Counted from the stretch's first letter, positions 8,297-16,500 are shown. The stretch: 48,438 bases of DNA from Hyphomicrobiaceae bacterium (GCA_028066055.1 JALCBY010000026.1:1-48438), one strand, 5' to 3'. Program-made: numbers and translations. Notes: generated by a model from the letters alone, not told the origin.

Positions 8297-8389
8297 ATGA
8301 AAAAACTTCTGTTCTGGCTATTGACTGCGGCCGCAATCGCAATTGGTATCTGGCTGATCGTCACCATGCAGGGAGCACCTGGCGCTTGA
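8297..8389 (+). CDS. Small single-helix membrane peptide
   Basis: This 30-residue frame encodes a two-lysine start (MKKLLFWLL) followed by a continuous hydrophobic helix and a short polar end. It looks like a one-pass membrane peptide with the positive end inside. GAGG lies seven bases before the ATG. The stop codon sits inside the loop of a hairpin with a TTTCT follow-up, so the gene ends exactly at a terminator. That layout is unlikely by chance and supports a real transcript. The function is unknown; it is too short to hold an enzyme and could act as a regulator of a membrane protein. Confidence 0.5.
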   Translation: MKKLLFWLLTAAAIAIGIWLIVTMQGAPGA

Positions 8390-8397
8390 GCGCCAGG
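8378..8397 (+). terminator. Terminator overlapping end of small peptide gene
   Basis: CCTGGCGC (8378-8385) pairs perfectly with GCGCCAGG (8390-8397) around TTGA, followed by CGTTTCT. The TGA stop of the peptide at 8387-8389 is in the loop. The T-run is short, so termination may be partial. It separates this unit from putA. Confidence 0.55.
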
Positions 8398-8468
8398 CGT
8401 TTCTCCTGATCAATATCCTTCCGTGACCGAACCGCGTGTCATCAGGAGTAAATTCGAAAGGCCGGAAC

Positions 8469-11400
8469 GTGAGTCGCGTCCAACATTCGCTTGACGCTCT
8501 GCGGGAAACCATGCGCGGGCATGTGCACGCGGACGAACAGCAAACCCTGCGCACACTCATCAAGATTGCGAATCTAGCGCCAGCGGATCGCAAAGCCATC
8601 ACTGCGCGCGCCATCGAGTTCGTCGAAACAATAAGATCGCAATCGGGGCCAAGGCTTCTGGAAAGCTTTCTCGACGAGTATGGCCTCACCACCCGCGAGG
8701 GGATTGCGCTGATGTGTCTGGCCGAAGCACTCCTGCGGGTGCCTGACGCTGAAACCATAGATGCACTGATCGAAGACAAGATTGCGCCATCCGACTGGGG
8801 CCGGCATCTGGGCCAGTCCAGTTCATCGCTTGTCAATGCGTCCACATGGGCGTTGTTGCTGACGGGCAAGGTGCTCGAGGACGACGATGAAGGGCTCATC
8901 GGCGCGTTGCATGGGGCGGTCAAACGCCTGAGCGAGCCGGTGATCCGCGTCGCCGTCAGCAGTGCAATCAAGGAGCTGGGCAACCAGTTCGTGCTGGGCC
9001 GGAATATTGAAGAGGCGATGGAACGCGCCCAAGCGAGCGAGAAGGCCGGCTACACATACTCCTACGACATGCTGGGCGAAGCCGCATGTACCGCCGACGA
9101 CGCCGCGCGATACGCCCAAGCATATTCAGACGCCATCGAGGCTATCGGCAAGATGGCTGGCTCTCAGGATATCCGGGACAATCCAGGCATATCGGTCAAA
9201 CTGTCCGCACTCCATCCGCGTTACGAATATGCAAAGCACACGCGTGTGCTTGAAGAACTGGTGCCGCGCACCGTGGAACTGGCGCAAAAGGCCTGCGCCG
9301 CCAGCCTCGGCTTCAACATTGATGCGGAGGAAGCCGACCGCCTGGATATCTCTCTCGACGTCATCGAAGCCGTGCTGTCCGACCCTTCCCTCGCCAACTG
9401 GGACGGGTTTGGCGTTGTCGTTCAGGCTTATGGACCGCGGGCATCGCATTTTCTCGACTGGCTCTATGCACTCGCCTGCAAACTTGACCGGAAAATCATG
9501 GTGCGTCTCGTCAAGGGCGCGTACTGGGATACTGAGATCAAGCACGCGCAGACCCTTGGCCTCGGGGGCTTTCCTGTGTTCACGCGAAAGGCCACAACTG
9601 ACGTTTCCTACATCGCGAATGCGAGAAAACTGCTCGGCCTTACCGACCGCATTTATCCGCAATTTGCGACCCACAATGCCCATACCGCAGCGGCGATCCT
9701 ACACATGGCCGGGGACCACACGACGTTCGAGTTCCAGCGCCTCCACGGCATGGGAGACGCGCTGCATGACCATATTCACAACTCCCTAGGAACCCGCTGC
9801 CGGATATATGCGCCCGTCGGCGCTCACAAAGACCTCCTCGCCTATCTGGTGCGCCGCCTGCTCGAGAACGGCGCCAACAGTTCATTCGTCAACCAGATCG
9901 TTGATGAGGAGGTCGCGCCGGAGGAGGTCGCATCCGATCCCTTCTTGACCGCGCAAAGTTATGCGGACGATGCCCAGAACCCTCACATCCTCAGTCCGCC
10001 GGACCTGTTCCGTCCGGCCCGCATGAACTCTCGCGGCTGGGATTTGACGGACCCGCTCGAGATGGCACAGCTCCATGATGACCGGGACACCTTCGCGGGA
10101 CGCCAATGGCACGCCGAGCCGATCCTTGCCGCAAAGTCACCTGGGGGAACCGCAAGGGAGATTCTCAATCCGGCGAAGCTTAGCGAAACGGTTGGTGTGA
10201 CCCGCGAATGCGGCCCCGGGGACATCGAAACGGCACTCTCAGCCGCGGCGACCTGGGATGCACCGGCGGCGGAACGAACCAAGACACTCATGCGCGCCGC
10301 CGACCTTTATGAGCAACATGCGTGCGAACTCTTTGCGCTTGCGGCGCGTGAAGCCGGCAAGGCACTGCCGGATTGCGTAAGCGAGGTGCGCGAGGCGGTA
10401 GACTTCCTGCGGTACTATGCATCGCAGATCGAAGAGCTTGGTGCGCCCGAACCATGCGGCCTTTTTGTGTGTATCTCGCCCTGGAACTTTCCCGTCGCCA
10501 TCTTTACCGGCCAGATCGCAGCCGCCCTTGCCGCCGGCAACGGCGTCCTCGCGAAACCCGCCGAAGCGACGCCGTTGATCGCTTCTCGTGCGATCCGGCT
10601 GCTGCACGAGGCGGGTGTTCCGGTTCACGCTCTGCAGTTCCTGCCAGGCGACGGACCGAGCGTTGGCTCCATCCTGTGCTCCGACCTGCGTGTCGGTGGT
10701 GTCTGCTTTACGGGTTCGACCGAGACGGCCCAGATCATCAATCGTGCGATGGCGTCAAACCTCCATCCTGCCGCGCCGCTGATCGCCGAGACTGGCGGCA
10801 TCAACGCCATGATCGTCGACAGCACCGCCCTTCCCGAGCAGGCCGTACGTGACATCGTTTCATCCGCCTTCCAAAGCGCCGGCCAGCGCTGTTCCGCGCT
10901 TCGCGTTCTCTACCTCCAGGAAGACGTTGCGGAAACCATGCAGGAGATGCTGTTCGGTGCAATGGATCAACTCTCCCTCGGCGATCCATGGCATCTTTCA
11001 ACCGATATCGGGCCTGTTATCGACAAAGCATCGCACGAAAGGATCACCTCCTACATCGACGAAGCGCGGGAAGCTGGCATGATCCTCAAGGAGCTCACCG
11101 CGCCGCCCGATGGGCACTTCATTGCGCCAACCGCCTTGAAGGTTTCATCCATCGCGGACGTGAAGCGCGAAATCTTCGGGCCGGTCCTCCATGTGGCGAC
11201 GTTTGCCGCCGACGAAATCGAGGAGGTGATGGGCGCCATCAATGCGGCCGGATACGGCCTGACATTCGGTCTGCATTCGCGAATTGACGATCGTGTCCAG
11301 GAGATGGTCGAACATCTGCGCGTCGGCAATATCTACGTCAACCGCAATCAGATCGGCGCGGTGGTGGGCTCCCAGCCATTCGGCGGTGAAGGACTTTCCG

Positions 11401-11966
11401 GCACGGGCCCGAAGGCAGGCGGTCCGAATTACGTCAAACGGTTTACAAGAGCCGATCGTCCCGGTGTGCGGGCATCCCGCAGTACGCTCATTCCGATTGA
11501 TGTCCTTCAGTCCGCCATAGATGCGCGCCTGGGCGAAATCACCCAGACGGCGTCTTCGGTTTCCGACCTTCCCGGTCCGACGGGTGAATCCAATCGCCTG
11601 TCTCTCTATCCGCGCGGTTTCATTCTCTGCGCGGGCCCCGATGCCGACACGGCCCGAAGCCAGGCGGAAGAAGCCCACGCCCAGGGCTGCTCGACCCTGC
11701 TTGTGGCTCCGGGCGTCGATGACGGTCTCGATGGTGTCATCGATCCCCTTACCCTGACCCACATCGAAGGAATTCAGGGCGTCGCTTATTGGGGACCGGA
11801 GGATCATCAGCGTGCGATTCGTGAGGCGCTCGCGAATCGCGACGGGGCGCTTGTTCCACTCATCTGCGAACGCGGCGATTCGGCCCGCTACTTTGTCGAG
11901 CGCCACGTTTGTGTCGACACGACGGCATCTGGAGGCAATGCTGCGCTCCTTGCCGCCAGCGACTAG
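8469..11966 (+). CDS. putA: Bifunctional proline dehydrogenase / P5C dehydrogenase PutA
   Basis: The enzyme oxidises proline to glutamate in two steps, with FAD in the first domain and NAD in the second. The product has 1165 residues. The PRODH barrel occupies about residues 140-470 (VKGAYWDTEI, ATHNAHTAA, RRLLENGANSSF). The aldehyde dehydrogenase domain lies at about 540-1000, with E774 in AETGGINAM and the catalytic cysteine C808 in SAGQRCSALR. A further C-terminal stretch of roughly 150 residues resembles the partial ALDH-like tail of type B PutA. The N-terminal ribbon-helix-helix repressor domain of E. coli PutA is absent, so it is a membrane-associated enzyme only. The start is uncertain: GTG at 8469 has AAGG seven bases upstream; another GTG is at 8436. 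No Lrp-type regulator is adjacent. Confidence 0.96.
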   Translation: MSRVQHSLDALRETMRGHVHADEQQTLRTLIKIANLAPADRKAITARAIEFVETIRSQSGPRLLESFLDEYGLTTREGIALMCLAEALLRVPDAETIDALIEDKIAPSDWGRHLGQSSSSLVNASTWALLLTGKVLEDDDEGLIGALHGAVKRLSEPVIRVAVSSAIKELGNQFVLGRNIEEAMERAQASEKAGYTYSYDMLGEAACTADDAARYAQAYSDAIEAIGKMAGSQDIRDNPGISVKLSALHPRYEYAKHTRVLEELVPRTVELAQKACAASLGFNIDAEEADRLDISLDVIEAVLSDPSLANWDGFGVVVQAYGPRASHFLDWLYALACKLDRKIMVRLVKGAYWDTEIKHAQTLGLGGFPVFTRKATTDVSYIANARKLLGLTDRIYPQFATHNAHTAAAILHMAGDHTTFEFQRLHGMGDALHDHIHNSLGTRCRIYAPVGAHKDLLAYLVRRLLENGANSSFVNQIVDEEVAPEEVASDPFLTAQSYADDAQNPHILSPPDLFRPARMNSRGWDLTDPLEMAQLHDDRDTFAGRQWHAEPILAAKSPGGTAREILNPAKLSETVGVTRECGPGDIETALSAAATWDAPAAERTKTLMRAADLYEQHACELFALAAREAGKALPDCVSEVREAVDFLRYYASQIEELGAPEPCGLFVCISPWNFPVAIFTGQIAAALAAGNGVLAKPAEATPLIASRAIRLLHEAGVPVHALQFLPGDGPSVGSILCSDLRVGGVCFTGSTETAQIINRAMASNLHPAAPLIAETGGINAMIVDSTALPEQAVRDIVSSAFQSAGQRCSALRVLYLQEDVAETMQEMLFGAMDQLSLGDPWHLSTDIGPVIDKASHERITSYIDEAREAGMILKELTAPPDGHFIAPTALKVSSIADVKREIFGPVLHVATFAADEIEEVMGAINAAGYGLTFGLHSRIDDRVQEMVEHLRVGNIYVNRNQIGAVVGSQPFGGEGLSGTGPKAGGPNYVKRFTRADRPGVRASRSTLIPIDVLQSAIDARLGEITQTASSVSDLPGPTGESNRLSLYPRGFILCAGPDADTARSQAEEAHAQGCSTLLVAPGVDDGLDGVIDPLTLTHIEGIQGVAYWGPEDHQRAIREALANRDGALVPLICERGDSARYFVERHVCVDTTASGGNAALLAASD

Positions 11967-12005
11967 TTAAACTTCAGAAATCTTACCCCTGCTACGTATT
12001 AACCT

Positions 12006-12022
12006 AAACAATTGTATTGTTT
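12006..12022. promoter_or_regulatory. Perfect palindrome upstream of FlaF-like gene
   Basis: AAACAAT and ATTGTTT form perfect seven-base arms around TGT, 114 bases before the ATG at 12136. It is within the putA downstream gap, so it could be an operator for the next gene. A protein binding it cannot be named. Confidence 0.35.
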
Positions 12023-12135
12023 CCGCTCAGCACGGGAGACGGCGTAGACTTCGCCAGTTCCGGGCATGACCTACCCCAAAAATGTCCGAATTCTGAATTA
12101 TGGAAAAAAAGCATAGTTGAGCTGCGAGATACGAC

Positions 12136-12810
12136 ATGTCTGGATTAGGACTGAATTTCTTTCGTCGTTCGGAGCCGGTTGAGCCGGCCCCGATCGAGAC
12201 AAACGGGAACCAACCGGCCGCCCAGCGCCCGACTGCCCCGTCTGATGTGCCGGAGAAGGTTCAGGACGCATACGGACAGGCACTGTTTCTGGTGGAGCGC
12301 AGTCCGAGGGCATCCGGTGCCTTGTCGCGCTACTGCCTGCAGCAGATCATCCGGGATTTCTGGGATATTGATCCCAAAAAACAGGGACTGCTGGCGGAGG
12401 AACTTGACCTTATCTCCGACATGATCGCAGAGGAGACGCGTTCCTCGATCCAGTGTGTCCGCGATTTCGGTTCAATCGACTATCACTTCTCCCAGGACAG
12501 GGACATGATGGTCGATACCACAATCGAGGAAGCACGGATGCTGCTCGCGCTGGTGCAACTGCTGTTCCAGGAATGGTATGCCGAGCGCTACAAGCGCAAG
12601 ACCCGGTGCGAAACCATCACGCGTATGGCTGAAATCGCCAACAACACCTATGAAGAGGCAATACGCGAAGATGTCCTGCCTGAGGCCGAGGAGCCTGACG
12701 GTGACGACAGCGCGGACAACAAGTCGGACAAGAACTCCGACGATGGCGCCGACAATGACGACGAGCCAGACGCGCCGAAGCTCGAGGCCGTGCGGGCAAC
12801 CGGAAGCTGA
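12136..12810 (+). CDS. Hypothetical protein with possible FlaF-like region
   Basis: I do not firmly recognise this 224-residue protein. Residues 35-110 (PEKVQDAYGQALFLVERSPR, then a long helix ending DFWDIDPKKQ) are followed by LLAEELDLISDMIAEETRSS. The pattern recalls FlaF, the small alphaproteobacterial protein that assists flagellin secretion: helix, R-x-W-like motif, short acidic loop, L-x-x-E-L-x-x-x-L-I-S. The resemblance is weak and by eye only. Residues 110-175 are a second helical block with no known match. The last 50 residues are highly acidic and rich in D, E, N and S. The 110 bases before the ATG carry a palindrome and AT-rich sequence. Two flagellin-like genes lie less than 2 kb downstream, which supports the guess. 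Confidence 0.6.
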   Translation: MSGLGLNFFRRSEPVEPAPIETNGNQPAAQRPTAPSDVPEKVQDAYGQALFLVERSPRASGALSRYCLQQIIRDFWDIDPKKQGLLAEELDLISDMIAEETRSSIQCVRDFGSIDYHFSQDRDMMVDTTIEEARMLLALVQLLFQEWYAERYKRKTRCETITRMAEIANNTYEEAIREDVLPEAEEPDGDDSADNKSDKNSDDGADNDDEPDAPKLEAVRATGS

Positions 12811-12826
12811 CGCATTGCTCCGGCCT

Positions 12827-12844
12827 CGCCCGTAATCCCGGGCG
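12827..12844. terminator. Convergent hairpin between hypothetical and MlaC-like genes
   Basis: CGCCCG and CGGGCG pair perfectly around TAATCC, between two convergent genes. There is only a weak T-run, so this is a modest terminator candidate in either direction. Confidence 0.4.
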
Positions 12845-12870
12845 AATCTTGAAATCTCAGACTTCAGAGG

Positions 12871-13533
12871 CTACTGCGCCAGTACGTTCACCAGAGCCTG
12901 CACGTCGTGGTCGTTGTCGCGCACGTAGGACTGGAACAGACGTTTTTGAAACGGCGTAAGCCAGAACCCGAAGATGCTGGCATCGAGAACCTTGAACTTG
13001 CCGTCGGCTTCGACGATCTTCCATTTCACACGGTAAGACGTCCCGCTTGCAAGCGTGATCCTGCTTTTCAGCGTGATGGCGCCGCCCTTGTGGTATTTCG
13101 GGCGATAAAAGTCCGCCTTTTCAATCCGATAGTGCCTTGACTGCATGGCCGCGTAGCGCGCCATGAAGTTCGTCACTGCCTCGTAATAGGTCTCGACATC
13201 CGCGCCGGACAGATCGGCGATATATGAGCCGAGTGAGTAGTCTCCGATGCTCTCCACGTCGACATTGCCGCGGATCAACTTCTCCAGCTCGGATCTGTCG
13301 ACGGTCTTGTTGGCCTCGATTGCCGTTCGGGCAAGATCATTCATGAAACTCAGCACTGCACCGCCGCGAACTTCTGCAACCGCGGATACCTGCACCGACG
13401 CAACCAGCAATGCGGCAACGACGGTCGCCGTCACTGCGCGCGTCACGCTCCTCCAACGAATGCCCCCATCCGCCGATTTGCGTCCGTGAACATCCTCTTG
13501 AACAGAACTGGGCTTCGCTTCGACCTGATACAT
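12871..13533 (-). CDS. MlaC/Ttg2D-like exported phospholipid-binding protein
   Basis: MlaC proteins carry phospholipids between outer- and inner-membrane complexes. This 220-residue protein has a long charged N-region and one hydrophobic segment at about residues 31-52, then the MlaC core. Landmarks are FMNDLARTAIEANKTVDRSE, the RNYWxxxT-like position VTNFMARYAA, and the end GFWLTPFQKRLFQSYVRDND. The N-terminal hydrophobic segment is preceded by thirty residues, long for a signal peptide, so export or anchoring is likely but the exact start is open; GGGGGG lies four bases before this ATG. No MlaD, MlaE or MlaF gene is next to it, so it is an orphan. The second MlaC-like gene is at 38649. Confidence 0.82.
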   Translation of the reverse strand: MYQVEAKPSSVQEDVHGRKSADGGIRWRSVTRAVTATVVAALLVASVQVSAVAEVRGGAVLSFMNDLARTAIEANKTVDRSELEKLIRGNVDVESIGDYSLGSYIADLSGADVETYYEAVTNFMARYAAMQSRHYRIEKADFYRPKYHKGGAITLKSRITLASGTSYRVKWKIVEADGKFKVLDASIFGFWLTPFQKRLFQSYVRDNDHDVQALVNVLAQ

Positions 13534-14063
13534 GATGCCCCCCCGAGCACTTGCTGCTTGCGGCGCAACGCCATTTCACCCCGTTACGAAGCAGCATAAA
13601 GCAAGGACTTTGCCAAACCGTTTGGCGCCCCGGTGCAATGCGCGGGAATAATTTTACGACTGGTCAACGATACGACCCGTGCCCGTCCGGTATTCGGGCG
13701 ATCCAACGGCGGGACACGCGGAGCGTGTATGTCGTCCACGCATCCTCAGCTCAGCCTGTGAAACGCGACCGCGCGCCCCTGCTTCGATCGCAGAAAATGA
13801 ATATTGCGCAGTCCTGCCTCCGCAAAAACGGACTGACCGCACGATATGCACTCGCATTTTTCCAATATTAGATCATATCGAATTTACATGAGTTAGGATT
13901 AATACTTAATTTTTATAGTTAATTTCCGTTTTTTAATTATGCATCTTGAATTTGTTTTACTAAGAATCATGAGCATGTTTGCCTATTACACAAATCGAAT
14001 GCTCGCTCGCACTACAACCGATTGAAAGATTTAACGATATCTTGAACATATGGGCGGATAAAA
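13534..14063. other. Intergenic region with AT-rich promoter DNA
   Basis: No gene is supported in these 530 bases. The right 200 bases (13860-14063) are strongly AT-rich in an otherwise GC-rich window, with TTAATACTTAATTTTTATAG and similar runs. They look like promoter DNA for the flagellin-like gene at 14064. The left part is ordinary GC-rich spacer with a small palindrome at 13612. TTAA motifs are spaced irregularly and do not form a CtrA box. Confidence 0.5.
13612..13626. promoter_or_regulatory. Short perfect palindrome upstream of MlaC-like gene
   Basis: GCCAAAC and GTTTGGC form perfect arms around a single C, 79 bases before the start codon at 13533. It may be an operator. It is too short to be a terminator in this position and has no T-run. 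Confidence 0.35.
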
Positions 14064-14915
14064 ATGGTTACGACGGAAGGCAATGATCGGGCCAGGGTTT
14101 TCGGTCCCGTCATTAGAAAAAAGGTCGACCTGATGAAAGCGGACGACGGACGGTTTAGCGACCCCGCCGAAACGCGCCTGATACGCCTTGCCGGGACCTT
14201 GCTGGCCCGATCGAACGCGCTCGAGCAACGCATTGCCGCGATCGAGAGCGCAACGCAAACGTGCAACTGCGCCATGGTCGTATCGGAAACCGTGCTGGAC
14301 CTTCTGTCGCAAAGTGCCGGCATTCTGGAAAAGATCAGAGTCTCCCCGGACGTGGATTCGCGCCGGATTCTCGCCGGTTATTTCTCGAAAATACTCCAGC
14401 AGATCGACGCCGTGGTTCTTGAAGCCAGCTACGATGGCAAGAATCTTGCTCTTAACGACAGCATCACGATTTGTACGGATATGACACGCGGCGGCGGTTT
14501 TCTGATTGAGGGCATTGATATGAGCTGTGAGGGTCTCGGGTTATCGCCCCTTAACCCTGACAATCTCTCCAATCCCGAAATCGTCGAACAGCTCCTGAAG
14601 ACGGAGCAGGCCGTAAACAAGCTGAAGGCCTATTCGTACAGTTATACGACGGTTTCCGAGATGCTGAACACGCATATGGCGTTTACGCGCAGAATGATCG
14701 ACATCTTCAATGACGGCAGCGAGCGGATCAACAACTCACGCGCCGGTCAGAGCGCGATCGCCCACGTTCTGTCCGAAATCTGCGGCCTTCCTTCGAATGA
14801 CGATTCCGCGCCGGAAGGCGGCGGACGAGGACCTGGCCCGGATTATTCCGGGCGGGAGCCAGGCGAGCGTTTGTCGAAATCAAGCGGATTGGCGACGCGC
14901 GGTTACGACTACTGA
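14064..14915 (+). CDS. Flagellin-like core protein A, no canonical C-terminal domain
   Basis: The 283-residue protein has the alphaproteobacterial flagellin-like D1 pattern. A long helix region (40-115, ALEQRIAAIESATQ) leads to LQQIDAVVLEASYDGKNLAL (111-130), which matches the conserved 'QID-x-x-ASYNG-NLL' block. GIDMSCEGLGLS follows at 150-161, matching the conserved 'G-x-D-x-x-SAGLGL' block. A second long helix then runs to about 228 (AVNKLKAYSYSYTTVSEML). In flagellins the protein then ends in a helix that packs with the N-terminus. Here there is instead a glycine, proline and charge-rich tail, and the very N-terminus lacks the usual flagellin start. GGGCGG and GCGG before the ATG make a plausible ribosome binding site. 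It precedes a second protein of the same type by 80 bases. Confidence 0.75.
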   Translation: MVTTEGNDRARVFGPVIRKKVDLMKADDGRFSDPAETRLIRLAGTLLARSNALEQRIAAIESATQTCNCAMVVSETVLDLLSQSAGILEKIRVSPDVDSRRILAGYFSKILQQIDAVVLEASYDGKNLALNDSITICTDMTRGGGFLIEGIDMSCEGLGLSPLNPDNLSNPEIVEQLLKTEQAVNKLKAYSYSYTTVSEMLNTHMAFTRRMIDIFNDGSERINNSRAGQSAIAHVLSEICGLPSNDDSAPEGGGRGPGPDYSGREPGERLSKSSGLATRGYDY

Positions 14916-14995
14916 GTATCCGCCGCACATCGGAGTTGTCCTGCAAAAAGGCACTGAGATCAAAGAACAGTACGTAAGTTGCTGGGGAGGCCAAA

Positions 14996-16324
14996 TTGGC
15001 ACACGCTAAAGATTACAAGGGAAAATCGAAATATTTCGATTTTTCATCGAGCGAGGCGATGACCGAGTCATCAGTCAACCCATCGCCTTCCGGCAGCACA
15101 AGCACGAGCGGCGGCGGGTCACAACGTCCGAGCGGGCTCGACGAGGGACAACTCGGCTCATCGATTGAGCGCGCAGCCGATTGCGAAGAACGTGCGTTGC
15201 GTCTTACTACCGTGCTGGATCGTCTTGAAGAGTCCGGCCGGTCCATCCGCCTTGCGCTCAGCGCCGCCGAAGCGGTCGAGCAGTTGCTCAACGAGGCAAC
15301 ACGTCTGCTCGAGACGGGACGCCGCCATTCAAACGCTCCCGCGCGCGAAGCGCTCGCAAAGGCCTATGTCGAAATTATCAATCAGATCGACGGCATCGCC
15401 GCCGATGCGGAGTTTGACGGGCTGAACTATGCAACCGGAGATCCGGTTGACGTCGCTTTCGACAATGAAGGAGCCAGCAAACTCAAGATCGAGGATTTCC
15501 GCCTCACCACCAAGTCGCTTGGCTTGTCGACGGAGCAGGTCGACTTCTCCTCGGATGCAAACCTCGTGCGGGAGATGATGCTCGTCGAGGATGCCCGCAA
15601 CGTGATCGCAACCCGCAAGATCACCATCGACATGGCGCTTTCGGTGCTTGAGAGCCGGGTCGAATTCTCCCACAACAAGAGGCGCTCGCTGCAAAGCGCA
15701 AGCGCGGCGCTCATGAAAGACGGGCGTGCGCATATGGCCATTCGCGAAATCGCCGCCCGGCGCCTTTCCGCGAACGACATGAGCCAGCCAAGGCCGCATG
15801 GCATCGCCACGGACCAAGTCAGGAACGACAATGATGAGTCCTTCTCCAGGAAGGCTGCAATGGCCGACGATGAACGCACCGATGACGGTCCTCGCGCGGG
15901 ACATATGGAGCCGTCAGACGATAAGGACCTGGAGACCGAGATCGACGAACTCCAGACGCTGATTACCCGCCTCGACGATGAGCCGGACAACGATCTCGAC
16001 CGGTACGCGCTGGAACTGGCGCGCATTCTCGACGAGGAATCCTATCTCAACCGCTGGATGAAATACGAACGTGGCGAGACCGACGTCTTCGTCTCCCATC
16101 TCGCCAAAAACTACGGGCCGGAGCTCATCAAGAAGGCCAAGGCCTGCTACGCGGATGACGAGGCGTTCCGGCTGGTGGCCGACACCTACATGCGCCGCTA
16201 TGAAACCGGCCTGGAAGAGACCGTTTCCGACGACGTTTCACCGACCGAAAAGATCGACCTGTGCCTCAAGACGGACTATGGCAAGATTTACATCCTCCTT
16301 GCCCGCGCCGTCGGCATGGTCTGA
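14996..16324 (+). CDS. Flagellin-like core protein B with extra C-terminal helical domain
   Basis: The 442-residue product begins at TTG (14996) with GGGGAGG five bases upstream, a strong ribosome binding site. After a Ser/Gly-rich disordered start (1-55), residues 60-250 repeat the flagellin-like core. IINQIDGIAADAEFDGLNYA and DFRLTTKSLGLSTE align with the 'QID...ASYNG...GLGL' pattern, and VLESRVEFSHNKRR with the return helix. AIREIAARRLSAN is a degraded version of the flagellin C-terminal motif. A charged linker (about 260-315) leads to a further ~125-residue helical domain with motifs LNRWMKYERGETDVF and AKNYGPELIKKAKACYADDE that I do not recognise. It probably forms a pair with protein A. 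No signal peptide is seen; a flagellar export route would need other genes. Confidence 0.7.
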   Translation: MAHAKDYKGKSKYFDFSSSEAMTESSVNPSPSGSTSTSGGGSQRPSGLDEGQLGSSIERAADCEERALRLTTVLDRLEESGRSIRLALSAAEAVEQLLNEATRLLETGRRHSNAPAREALAKAYVEIINQIDGIAADAEFDGLNYATGDPVDVAFDNEGASKLKIEDFRLTTKSLGLSTEQVDFSSDANLVREMMLVEDARNVIATRKITIDMALSVLESRVEFSHNKRRSLQSASAALMKDGRAHMAIREIAARRLSANDMSQPRPHGIATDQVRNDNDESFSRKAAMADDERTDDGPRAGHMEPSDDKDLETEIDELQTLITRLDDEPDNDLDRYALELARILDEESYLNRWMKYERGETDVFVSHLAKNYGPELIKKAKACYADDEAFRLVADTYMRRYETGLEETVSDDVSPTEKIDLCLKTDYGKIYILLARAVGMV

Positions 16325-16500
16325 GCGGACCTCCGGACAGCACCCAACCGGCTCTCGCGAGCTCCGACAACCGCGCTGAAGCGCCCTGACGGAACGCCCA
16401 CCACCAAATTTCGTGTGCGCGATGCAGAATTTTGTAGACACGCGCCGCCCAATTGTAGCTTTCTCCCATGCCGTGGCTTCAACGGGGGAACGGGGACGAA

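Noticed and set aside
13880-13945. CtrA-type sites (TTAA-N7-TTAA) before the flagellin-like genes
   Set aside because: TTAA motifs are present but their spacing is three, nine or ten bases, not seven.
16468-16500. Upstream ATG for the 5-oxoprolinase gene
   Set aside because: No ribosome binding site precedes it, whereas the ATG at 16501 has GGGGACG just upstream.
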